The notes under the pieces are model-generated. The model worked only from the letters and a program-made list of their open reading frames with translations. It did no database searches and had not been told where the DNA came from. The position numbers and the translations under genes were made by a program. Positions 54,634 through 64,000 of a stretch of DNA of 64,000 nucleotides are shown here, one piece after another. How positions within the stretch are numbered: the stretch's first letter is position 1; each line of letters begins with the position of its first letter. This DNA is from Cordylochernes scorpioides (taxonomy: Eukaryota > Arthropoda > Arachnida > Pseudoscorpiones > Chernetidae), in contig CP092874.1 of NCBI GenBank assembly GCA_030710605.1, positions 70,970,083-71,034,082 on the forward strand, in the 5' to 3' direction.

Positions 54634-55802
54634 GTGAACCTGTGTGGGTGTGCGCAAGATGAAATTCGTAGCTGCACAGTCTAGATAAAATTTTTAATTT
54701 TCTCTGAATTGAAAATATCCTAACGAGGTTATGATATACTATTGATATTTTAAACTGTTATTTATTACATCTTTATTCTCTAATAAGTCGATAGGATTCG
54801 AACAGTGCGGGGTTAAAAAGCTATGACTACGGATGGTAGATCTCTCGGCCACGATTGCTCACTTTGAAAATGTTCATATCTTTCTTCATCCTACGATCCC
54901 TATTCTTCCTATCGTTGGCCACAAGTTGGCTAGACCTATGTTCCAACCTGGAAGTCTGGATAACGTTGTCGGTGTACTTTTTCCTATGATATACTCGTAC
55001 ATTGAGTTTACGACTCACTCAATGGAAGTACATAGATCAAAGCACTGCAGCCAAAATTTTCTTCTTTTTTTTTTGTTTTTTTTTAAAGATGATCTCTAAT
55101 TCGAACTAACATTTTGAAGTGCTCATCTTAGGATAGGTTTTACCGAACATCGATTTTCGAAACTAACCGATGGGGTTATACCATATCTTAGAGGATGATG
55201 TGTTTAAAAATCCAAAATTTTATTTTTTCTTTTAACCCTCGATAGTTTATCTTATAAAAACGCTTATACTAATCCTATAGTTGTTCTATCGTATTGCTAT
55301 ACGTAAATTAACTTATTACTATTGTCCTAAATCTGTAGGCCTTTACATCTTGTCTGTCCTACACCAGACAAAACGAACGGAGGTATGCGGGGTTGTTATA
55401 CCCGACTAACGATAAGCGCTAGCCTCTGCATATTGTAAGGCGGCTAAAAATATTTATAGGCTATTTAAACCCACACACGCATTAAGTGTTTTTATGTTCA
55501 CATTTTAAAGTAATATATTCAAGTCTTCAAGGTCATATATCATGTGAGTTTATAGCTTGATTAAAATTATCATATCGCCTCATATAGTCCAACATTACAT
55601 TTATATACAAATTTATATATTCCACTATTCTAACGGTCCATTTTATCAAGAAGATTTTATAAGAGATATGTAGGTTTGTTTGCATGGGTATAGAGGCAAG
55701 ATATAAAACAATAAAGGAAGAAGGTATATACAAGATGCTAAATGAGTATAAAGAATCCAAAATATTATTGTGGTAATTAAAAACAATGGAATTTTTTTAA
55801 TT
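54634..55802. other. Ty3 element 2, 3' untranslated or foreign segment
   Basis: No domain-bearing ORF. It contains tRNA-like shards (see rejected items) and no purine tract of note beside the LTR. Confidence 0.5.
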
Positions 55803-57120
55803 CTAAATATAAGTTTTATACAAAAATGTACACAGAGTGATAACATTATTTATTAACGAGTCTTTATTTAAATAATGTGAAAATTCTTTGGTCGCCAAGG
55901 TTGTTGGTATAAAGACATCGGCATTTGGATTAAGTTTACTGTGTAATTTTTCTTTGGTAGCCCCCAAATTACTTTCCACCATATTATCGAATGGATTGAT
56001 TTTAGGGTCTAAGACCAATGTACTGGATATAGTGGGCTTTACTATTGATGAAAAAGTTGGTTTGGATGTTATTGGAAAATCAGGCTTATAAAATTTTTCA
56101 TCCGTGAAAATACTGTTGTCCAAATGGTTAAACGGTTGAAACCATTTCCTTGGTCTGGAGGAACCCGGATCACCCAAGATATCTGTAGTGAAGTGCCTAT
56201 AAGGAAATAGAAAATAGTTTTGTCTAGGAGGAGAGTCGGAAAGGTCCGTAGGAGGTGTGATATGGGGAATATTTTCTACATATCTACGAAGTTTTTCTAT
56301 ATTTATAATTTCTGTCTGTAACTGCAAAGGTCTATTTGGTCTATTAATGCGCACTACCTGAGGTGATAGTATTTCCAAGATCTCATATGGGCCTGTATAG
56401 TTAGGTTCCAACTTTGGAGTATTCGGATGTCTATAAACTTTCACCAATACTAGATCCCCTGGTACAAAATCAATCTTTTTATGTTTTTGATCGTACATTA
56501 GTTTTTCGGCCTTATGCCTTGCTTGAGTCTTTTGTAATGCTATTCTTCTTGCTTCTGAGAGTTCGGGAAATGTCTGAACATGGTTGTTTAAATTGTTAGG
56601 GACTATCCCTTTTAATAAATAGATGGGAGGAAATCCCGTCACTGTATGTGGAGTTAGATTGTAGATTCTGGTGACCCTTTCTATCTGTTTGGTCCATGTC
56701 TGTTTGGGGTGTTCTAAATGGAGTATCTTTAGTTTCCCAGTTATGGTTGCATTCAATCTCTCGCTCAGACCATTTGACTGTGGGTGATTTGCTGTGGTAT
56801 ACAAGGGTTTTATACCTTGTGAGATTAAAAACCTTCTAAATTGAGCGGATGTAAATGCAGGAGCTCGGTCTGTCAGTAGGTTTTTAGGAATACCTTCCTG
56901 AAATACCCTTTTTAGGATTTGAATATAGGTCAGGGTAGAGGTAGATTTACTAGGAAAAGTCCAACAGTATCGACTCAAGTGATCACATATTACATGTAAA
57001 TAAGCTCGGTTACCACCATACTTATTAAATCCGGCTACTGTGTCCATTGACATAAGTTCATAAGGTTCCTTCGCGAGTGGTAAGGTACCATTTCTCCATA
57101 TGTGGGTCCTTTCGGAGGTT
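55803..57120 (-). pseudogene. Ty3 integrase core and C-terminus (element 2)
   Basis: Integrase core with the catalytic residues in ELMSMDTVAGF, LLTDRAPAFTS and NHPQSNGLSERLN (Asp, Asp, Glu), then YTGPYEILEIL, the chromodomain-like end, and a further tail. A frameshift near 57090 splits it from the zinc-binding part. It inserts cDNA in intact elements. The core itself is open. Confidence 0.88.
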
Positions 57121-58190
57121 TTACTATTTGGCAAATTTTGCATTTACGGACATAGTTATTTATATCTTTGGTCATACCATCCCAATAGTACTGACTAGTG
57201 ATTAACCTAGTGAGTTGTGTGATTCCTGGATGGTTATAGCATTCGTGTGCTTTCTGGAGTAACTTATTTCTTAGTGTATCAGGTACGACTACTCTGGGTA
57301 CGCCCTTTTTAGTAATAATCGCAAGTCCATCAGTATTGATGAGTGATTGATATTTCTCAGGTACACGATGCTGGTGTTCCTCCAATTGTTGAGCCTCTAG
57401 AAATCCGCAAAATGGTTGTCTTGATAGTAAGTCTGCTTCGAGTTGATTTTTACCTTTCAGATAGTGTATGTCAAAAGTGTATGGGCTGAGTCTCAAGGAC
57501 CATCGAAATAACCTACCTGCCGGATTTTTAATATTTTTCAAATAGACCAGAGCTTGGTGATCAGAATAAATGGTGAAATGTCTACCAAGCAGGTACACCC
57601 TGAAGTATTCGATAGACTCAATGATAGCTAAACACTCCAGCTCCGAGATGGAGTAGTTCTGTTCATACTTGCGTAGAGAGCGAGAGAAATATTGTACAGG
57701 ATGTTCTTCTCCATTTTCATCCTTTTGCTTTAGAATTCCGGATATCCCTAATGTACTCGCGTCACAATATAAGAAGCAGGGTAAATCTTCTTTAACGATA
57801 TGTAAAACTGGTGATGCAGTTAGGCTGCTTTTCAAATCTTCAAATGCCTTCTGACATTCAAGAGTCCACTTAAAAGGAATATTCTTTTTTAGAAGTATAT
57901 TTAAAGGCGATCTGAGCTGTGCATAATGGGAAATGAATTTATGATATACATTTACGACACCTAAAAATGACTGTAAAGTTTTAACATTAGTCGGAGGTTG
58001 GATGGTTCCTATTACCTGAGTGTTAGTTAGGTGAGGTTTATAAATGCCCTGTGTGATTTCGTATCCTAGGAAGCTAATGGAGGTCTTACATAATTGACAT
58101 TTGTTAAGGTTGAGGCGGATATTTTCTGCCCTGCATAGTTGGAAGAATAAACGAAGATGTTCTAAGTGTTCTTCAAAACTATCAGAAAAA
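57035..58190 (-). pseudogene. Ty3 RT end, RNase H and integrase zinc domain (element 2)
   Basis: Open frame from about 58190: RT thumb (FLGYEITQGIYKPHLTNTQV), connection (LQSFLGVVNVYHKFISHYAQ), RNase H with FLYCDAST, ELECLAI and YSDHQALVY (Asp, Glu, Asp), then the HHCC motif HECYNHPGITQLTRL ... CKICQIVKPP. The frame ends in the integrase core region by frameshift. Confidence 0.88.
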
Positions 58191-58823
58191 TTATAAAATC
58201 ATCATAGTAGTGTTCTAGAAATTGGAAGTTATATTTTCTAAGTATTTGTCCAATAGCTCTCTCGAAGATCTGTGGTGAGCTTCGTAGCCCGAAAGGTAAT
58301 CTTTTAAACATGTACACTCCTGCGTGGGTGGTGAAGGCTAAATAAGGTCGAGAATCCGGAAGGATAGGAACTGTCCAATAAGCGTTGCTCAAATCAAGGC
58401 TGGAAAAATACTTAGCTTTCGACAGTTTTTCTATCACTGATTCTATTAATGGTATAGGTTGGGGATCAACTGGAATGTGTTCATTTAATTTTCGAAAATC
58501 CACACACATTCAAAATGTTCCATTTTTCTTTTTTACTAGAGTAATGGGTGAAGCATATTCACCTATGGCCGGTTCTATTATATTATTTTTTAACATCTCA
58601 TTGATTTGTATATCTATTTCTTTCCTATATGTAAATGGAATTCTATACGGTCGCAACCTGATTACTCTATCTGTATTTGGTATAATCTGTACAGGTTGGA
58701 TATGTAGGGTAGGAACTTTAAATGGGTCTGTAGGAAATATTTCAGCAAATTTTTTCAATAACCTAATTAACTTAAGGTCTAATAAGTTGTTTGTCTTATG
58801 ATACTTATCAATTAAATCACTGG
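58162..58823 (-). pseudogene. Ty3 reverse transcriptase, palm (element 2)
   Basis: Reads RPYRIPFTYRKEIDIQINEM, SPITLVKKKNG, then a TGA stop at 58508 (Arg codon expected), MCVDFRKLNEHIPV, LDLSNAYWTVPI, RLPFGLRSSPQIFE and the catalytic YYDDFI (about 58190-58210). A frameshift follows. It would copy element RNA; the stop and shift make it inactive. Confidence 0.88.
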
Positions 58824-59169
58824 TTAACTTATTTTTCCCGGAATGCTTGATTGAGTGGAAAGTGTCTGTTGCAAATGATTAACATAGAGTGGATTACTTC
58901 CTGAAGGTGCACAGTGATTATCTAAGATTTGTGTATTAACAATATGAAGGTGTTGGTTTATATTATATTTCCTATCTGGATTTATCACATTGTATGCATC
59001 ATTTACATAAGCCAAATCTGTTTCAAAATAAAAAAGAGTAGCAGGAATATTTGTGCCTTGTTGACTCACTACATTTCTATTGAAGTCAATTCGAGTTTTT
59101 AATTTTTTTAGAGTATATAATCCTATTAGTGCAATTTCATATGGTAGATGAAATATATAAAATTTTAAG

Positions 59170-59664
59170 CTAACTTTTCTTTAAAAAAAAACTGACTGGT
59201 AAAATAACATAAAATATAGGTTGGATTGGTCCACTCAATGTATTAATTCTAGAATGCTTATTAACTGAATATTTAGTTATATTTCGAAATATATCTGATG
59301 GCAAAATTTTATGCAAATAATCAAAAGATATTAGGTTAATGGTAGAGCCAGTATCCACAAGAAATTTAACATTGAAGGTGAAAATAGATAAATTAAAGAA
59401 TAGTCTTACATTATGCTGGTTCTTTCCTTGATGAGGGATCACATCCTTGTGATCTGGGTTGATGTCCGCTCGATGTGGCTGGTTCCCTGGGTTCCTTGGG
59501 CAGCGTGGTATCCGCGTAGTTGCGAAAGGCAAAACGTCCACCTCCAGGTCGGCGAAACGCTGCTTGCCCATATTGTGGCCGGTAATGTCCTTGGCCAGGC
59601 GAGGGAGTGGATTCGGGTCGCCAACGGTCAAGGTCACGCTGTGGTGTCGGTTGTCCCCGAGCAC
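59170..59664 (-). CDS. Ty3 protease domain (element 2)
   Basis: The reading overlaps the end of gag in another frame. It holds KFLVDTGSTINLISFDYLHK, the DTG active-site loop, and continues about 60 codons. It is part of a Gag-Pol product, so the first methionine is not a true start. Confidence 0.72.
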   Translation of the reverse strand: MLGDNRHHSVTLTVGDPNPLPRLAKDITGHNMGKQRFADLEVDVLPFATTRIPRCPRNPGNQPHRADINPDHKDVIPHQGKNQHNVRLFFNLSIFTFNVKFLVDTGSTINLISFDYLHKILPSDIFRNITKYSVNKHSRINTLSGPIQPIFYVILPVSFFLKKS

Positions 59665-60243
59665 TCGTTACTGGCCACTTTTGGATGGTGTTCACATAGT
59701 CCAACCATTCTTCAGGCGTCTGTGGGTTCCTGGTGTATATCATTTTCTTCAAATCATACGTTACACCTACTGTAAGTGCTTCAACAATCTGTTTGTTTGG
59801 AAGTGAGTTCTCTAATGCACCCACAACCTTAAAATGGTAATAATCGTTAATTTTTTCTGGCTTTTCCAATTGGCGAGTGAACAATTCTTCCAACGTTGTC
59901 TTCTTCTTTGATATATAGATTGTGGAGAGTTTCTGTTTGATATTTAAATAAGTCTCTTGTTCTAAGCCCAATCGATAAAATATATTTTTAGCTTCTTCTT
60001 CTAAATTTAGAATAACTAATTTTTTTCTGTCTCGTTCATCGTTCGTTGCATCCTCAATGTTACGAAAGAAAATATTTATATCTTGATTGAGGCCAGAGAA
60101 TTTACTTATATAATTTTTATTTGAGATCGTCTGTTGTGTTGTATAATTTGTGTTAGTAAATTAATTTGTTCTTTCATTAATTTAAATTCCATATTATCGT
60201 TTCTGTCAGAAAAATGAGTGTCGGTATCTGACTTCCTTTTTGG
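59411..60243 (-). pseudogene. Ty3 Gag (element 2)
   Basis: ATG at 60243 starts MPKRKSDTDTHFSDRNDNME. A frameshift near 60110 moves to the frame with MGLEQETYLNIKQKLS, the capsid-like LEELFTRQLEKPEKINDYYH, and a glycine/arginine-rich end with FRRPGGGRFAFRNYA. No zinc knuckle is seen, unlike element 1. It overlaps protease on its 3' side. Confidence 0.8.
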
Positions 60244-60343
60244 CATTTTTGTGGCGAATGGATGTAGGCTAAAGGCTAAATCCAATAAAGTTTTAAAAAA
60301 AGAAAAAACGTACCGTTTATTATATCCTGTGTCGGCTAAATAC

Positions 60344-60638
60344 TGTCGTATTAAGGTAAGTCTTTGAATAATTATAAATTTAAAACTCTAAATTTGTATA
60401 TAAGAAATAATAAACGCGACAAAAAGAAACGCAGCCATTTTCTCTTTGTTTATTTTCCAACTCCTTTGTTCTACTCTTCTCCCTCTTACCCCTCGGGTCG
60501 TTGGTCAAAAAATTATATACAAGCATTGGCTATTTACTCTTTGATTATAGATATTAAAATATATGGATATTAAAATATATGGATATTAAAATAAAAAATG
60601 TGTTGACTATTTACAAGTAGTGTGGGAATTATATTGCA
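60344..60638 (-). repeat. Ty3 element 2, 5' LTR
   Basis: 295 bp; same sequence as 54355-54633 except the extra 16-base repeat (GATATTAAAATATATG twice). The plus strand holds AATAATAAACGCGACAAAAAG. Confidence 0.88.
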
Positions 60639-60654
60639 TATATATATATAAATA

Positions 60655-61639
60655 TGTCATAATATTCGGAAACATAAAAATAAAATGCCCTGTGTGGGAG
60701 TACAAGGGAAGATAGCCGGGTTAAAAAACAACCCCCTTGGTAAACAAGTGTCAAGTCTTCCTTCTCCCCTAGGGGATTTACCTTACTCAAATCGGTTCAA
60801 AAGCGGCTGGATGTCGAGGTGGTCTCGACACCAGTTGTTCTAGGGGTTGTTCTCGGACCTTCTATCTTTCTTTCCCGATCTATTTCCTCACGGGGCCTCT
60901 GGATCTTGTCTCCTGTGTGTCCTTACCACCCATCACTAAACCACCACGACTGCTTCAAACATGCCACACTACAGTCATCCAACAGAATAAAACACATTAT
61001 ATCATATATGTGATAACTTGGGATCTATGGGACCAGTGTTACCTGATGCTAGACGAACCTCGATGTCAACTCTACCGTGCAGTCGTGGTGGAAGGCGACA
61101 CAGCTGGGCCAAAGGTGAAATAAAAAAACAGAGATTCCACTAAGAAGCGTCTGAACGTCAAGAAGGAATGGGACGAGGAGATTTCTGGCAGGAAAGGGTT
61201 TACCTCTATCGGAGCGGCCTGCGGACTGGGGCTGAAACAAAGACTGAAGACTGACTAACTGAGGCTTGGGGCCTCCTTTTATAGCTTAGCTGGGTCCAAA
61301 CAGATCACTGCCCTTTTCTGACGTAAAGGGGGGGGGGGGGGTAAGTTACATCAGCCAGGAGGGCCACGACCTCGTAAAAATTGGACTGGGTTCGCTAGGC
61401 CTACTTTCTTAATCTCCTTTAGGCCTGATTAGTTTTAACCTTAATTTTCTCCTGTTATTCTCCATTCCTTCTATCTGTACAGTTGCTATACTTTATTAGA
61501 GTCTTACGCGGTACAGATTGATGTTACTTGATGCTTTCTATTTGCAGTAAATAACAAGTTATATACAGTCACGTGGTGGAACATGTGGTAGTAGATATCT
61601 GGATTATTTACAACAATTCCATGGTCTTAAATCATCACA
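60655..61639 (-). mobile_element. possible solo LTR
   Basis: TGTCATAATATT at 60655 and AAATCATCACA at 61639 are approximate inverted ends. The minus strand has a TATA box (CTATAAAAGG, about 61275-61284) followed by CAGTTAGTCAGTCTTC, an initiator-like start. A G-run at 61329-61342 is present. Flanking target duplication is not clear. No internal region. Confidence 0.5.
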
Positions 61640-61899
61640 TATATATATTATATTTGAAAATAGAGCAATTCATAAATAAATATCAACTATATTATTTTAT
61701 TTATTTATTCCTTAAATTCAATTAACCCCGACATCTCGGTGACAAACGGACACTATTCTAGAGAGTTTTCTTGGAGAACTATATAAGTATGTTTGTCAGA
61801 TATTGCTGAGGTTTGATAATGTAATTGTTGCTGTAAAATCGATAATATTAAATATTATTTACCCGTTAATAAATGCGCATGCCAAAAAATTTTAAAAAT
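61640..61899. other. AT-rich spacer
   Basis: No ORF or repeat recognised. Confidence 0.5.
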
Positions 61900-62200
61900 A
61901 AAAATAAGATTTTATTTAACTTACCTGCATGACTGTCCAAGAATAGTGTACATAGCTCTCACCGTTTTCCCCACTCGTCTGCGCTCTGGTTCGAAGAATG
62001 TTTTCGGCTTTTCTAACCGTGTCTTCTTTGTTCCCAAATATTTCACAAAACTTTATCTTAAATTCCTCCCACGAATTCAATATTTCCTCGAAGTTTCCGG
62101 ACCAGCACTTCGCTGTGCCAGTGAGGTAGAAGATAACGTTGGCGAGACACATGGAGTCATCCCTGGAAGTCTTTCAGCCAACATGTGAATCTTCCCCACG
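61900..62200 (-). pseudogene. retrotransposon gag fragment
   Basis: Minus strand reads ...DDSMCLANVIFYLTGTAKCW, then EEILNSWEEFKIKFCEIFG and VRKAENILRTRAQTSGE, typical of the capsid-like part of Ty3 gag proteins in arthropods. About 80 codons only. The reading ends at CAGGTAAGTTA, which resembles a splice donor. No neighbouring pol. Confidence 0.72.
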
Positions 62201-62377
62201 TTCTCCCGAGAAAACAGTAGGAACTCTCCACCTAAGGCAGAACGGTCGCTGGTGTTTCTTCTCTCTCTATTTTCTTCCGAGCAGGAAAGCCAAGCAGTGT
62301 AGATAGCTCTGGTTGCAATCCATGAAGGCGACGTCTGGTGATCGTCTCGTTACCCCGCGTCTCCACCACAACATATA

Positions 62378-63755
62378 AACTGCTGGCCACCGTAAATGCA
62401 ACACCCTGAAAGAATCATGCAAATAATATGAAATTTACAACATGCATTAGCGGAGGTAAGATATGCAAATGATTAGAATTTCAGCGCTGGTGCACATTAC
62501 GCGCGCCTGTGGCTCCACTTCAAAGCACTATTTAAGTTTCTACGATTTCAAGTTCGGCAAGTATGTTTTTCTTATGTTTAAAAAAAAAACGATCAATTAT
62601 GCCTCGTAGAAAACAGCGATCATCTTTTGATCAAGTATCCGAGTTCGACAGAGGAAAGATAGTGGCCTACCGAGATTGTGGGATATCTTTCAGAGAAATC
62701 GGTATTTGTGTTGCATGAAACCAAACAACTGTAATGCGGATATGTGATCGTTGGATGCAGGAAGGTACGACGGCCCGACGTGTTCGATCGCATCCACCTC
62801 AGTGCACCACTTCAAGTGCTGACAGGCAAATTGTGTGCATGGCAGTGACAGATCGCTCAGTCACATCACGAACCGTAGCACAGCACATTCAGTCTGTAAC
62901 GCATCATTCAGTGTCTGCGCGTACCATTCGACGCTGTTTACGGCAGAGTGATCTGTCCGCAAGACGCCCATTGCTTCGTCTACCCTTGACGCAGAACCAC
63001 AGACGTCTCCGCCGCCAATGGTGCGATGAAAGAAGGATGTGGAAGGCAGAATGGAATAAAATTGTTTTACTGGCGGGTCACGCTTCTGTCTGCAACACCA
63101 CGATGGTCGGACTCGAGTCTGGAGAGAGGATGCTGAACAGCTGCGTTATGCACCGCCACACTGGTCCTGCACCAGGTATTATGGTATGGGGCGGTATTGG
63201 ATATCACTCTCGCACTCCTCTAGTACGCATTGCCGGTACTTTAAACAGCCAACACTAAATCCCTGAGTGGTTGGAGCCAGTTGTCTTTCCTTACCTTCAG
63301 GGCTTACCCACAGCCATATTTCAACAGGATAAGGCGCGACCACACGTGGCACGCATTGTCCAAATGTTCTTCGTCAATCACCAGATTGAATTGCTTCCCT
63401 GGCCGGCTCGCTCTCCGGATCTTTCGCCGATAGAAAACATGTGGTCCATGGTTGCTCAACAATTCACCCAGATTAGATCCCCATCTGCCACACCAGATCA
63501 ACTTTGGCATCTTGTGGAAGCTGCTTGGTCTGCTGTACCCCAAGAACACATCCAAAGTCTCTTAGAATCAACGCCGAGGCGTGTGGCAGCGGTGATCTCC
63601 AACAATGGCGGCTACTCTGGCTACTGATTCTGGCAGAACCACAGAAGTCTATAAATTTAATCATTTGATACTTGGTCAACATGTTATCTACAAAATAAAT
63701 TTTGTTGTGATATCTCTTGTCTTTCTTGGTGTTGCAATTTGGGTGGCCAGCAGTG
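62378..63755 (+). mobile_element. Tc1-like transposon with both ends
   Basis: 1378 bp between TA dinucleotides (62376-62377 and 63756-63757). Ends are AACTGCTGGCCACCG (C to A at the third base) and GGTGGCCAGCAGTG, inverted repeats shared with 23901 and 44929. It carries one transposase. Confidence 0.9.
62599..63627 (+). pseudogene. Tc1-like DDE transposase, broken
   Basis: ATG at 62599. DNA-binding region (KQRSSFDQVSEFDRGKIVAYR), then a TGA at 62716-62718, the second HTH part (SARTIRRCLRQSDLSARR), and the catalytic domain. The first Asp block is lost by a frame disruption near 63060-63120. The second Asp (IFQQDKARPHV) and the Glu (SPDLSPIENMW) remain. TAA at 63256-63258. C-terminus VAAVISNNGGYSGY. 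It would excise and insert the element at TA sites; this copy is inactive. Confidence 0.9.
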
Positions 63756-63757
63756 TA

Positions 63758-64000
63758 TTTAAAAATTGTTTTTTTTATCATTGATTATGGTAGCGTGAAA
63801 ATTATCCTTGTATAAGGGCAATGGCGTGATAGTGACGAGAATAATTCGTAATTGAGCGTTTACATAAAATGGTTAAAATGAAAATAGTTTTTGCAAAATT
63901 TTAGGAATTTGATTAATAGATGGGGGTATTTTGGAATAAGGTATTAAGAAAAACACAAATAAGTTTAGAATTATGCGTGTGTGTGACAGGATGAGAGTAA
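63758..64000. other. window end, no gene
   Basis: Simple spacer with no ORF of note. Confidence 0.6.

Larger units (their letters stand above)
54355..60638 (-). mobile_element. Ty3 LTR retrotransposon (element 2)
   Basis: 6284 bp on the minus strand between two matching LTRs; 4-bp TATA duplication in a (TA)n context, so not informative alone. Order from 5': gag, protease, RT, RNase H, integrase, then about 1.17 kb without a gene. Several frameshifts and a stop make it inactive. No tRNA-derived primer site could be recognised after the 5' LTR. Confidence 0.9.

Noticed and set aside
54790..54865. tRNA-Ser-like sequence on the minus strand
   Set aside because: TGGCCGAG and TTCGAATCC boxes are visible, but the T stem and acceptor stem do not pair. 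It is at best an old relic.
55533..55760. Envelope-like gene after the Ty3 integrase
   Set aside because: Only short hydrophobic ORFs from AT-rich DNA; no signal peptide, cleavage motif or conserved cysteines.

Overview
This is a repeat-dominated stretch of an AT-rich arthropod genome, most likely an arachnid. The basis is the transposon mix (Helitrons, BEL/Pao and Ty3 LTR elements, jockey- and R1-like LINEs, Tc1 transposases) and one host-gene exon whose product looks like an animal RacGAP1. The species call is an inference. No bacterial-style operons are present, and nearly every long ORF belongs to a mobile element.

Layout. 1-3680: Helitron 3' end, then a minus-strand Ty3 element (gag, protease, RT) whose RT is split by a plus-strand solo LTR with a 5-bp target duplication. 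3681-10243: a dense Helitron cluster with two truncated autonomous copies carrying an in-frame 69-bp repeat in the Rep/helicase N-terminus, two non-autonomous copies inserted head to tail in one A|T site, a run of about 150-bp 5'-terminal units, and three non-autonomous copies each carrying a tRNA-like sequence. 10244-13119: LINE remnants. 13120-27757 and 37884-48807: two copies of one large duplicated block, 14.6 and 10.9 kb. They differ by insertions with clear target duplications: two LINE 3' ends and a nested LINE pair only in copy 1, a Helitron and a 57-bp LINE tail only in copy 2. 27758-30600: Helitron fragments, palindromic MITEs, a tRNA-Gly-like sequence and a fold-back repeat. 30618-36557: a BEL/Pao element with LTRs, a tRNA-Tyr primer site and an almost open pol. 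37463-37783: an exon of a RacGAP1-like gene (C1 plus start of RhoGAP) running into a 100-base gap at 37784-37883. 48808-52200: a decayed LINE ORF2. 54355-60638: a Ty3 element with two LTRs and a decayed pol. 60655-61639: a probable solo LTR. 61900-62200: a gag fragment. 62378-63755: a Tc1-like element with inverted repeats and a transposase broken by stops and a frame disruption.

The elements do not cooperate in a pathway. They form a record of nested insertions, and the paired duplicated blocks allow several insertions to be ordered in time. The most unusual structure is the Helitron cluster at 3.7-10.2 kb, where 5' ends starting with TC recur every 144-169 bases without intervening 3' ends.
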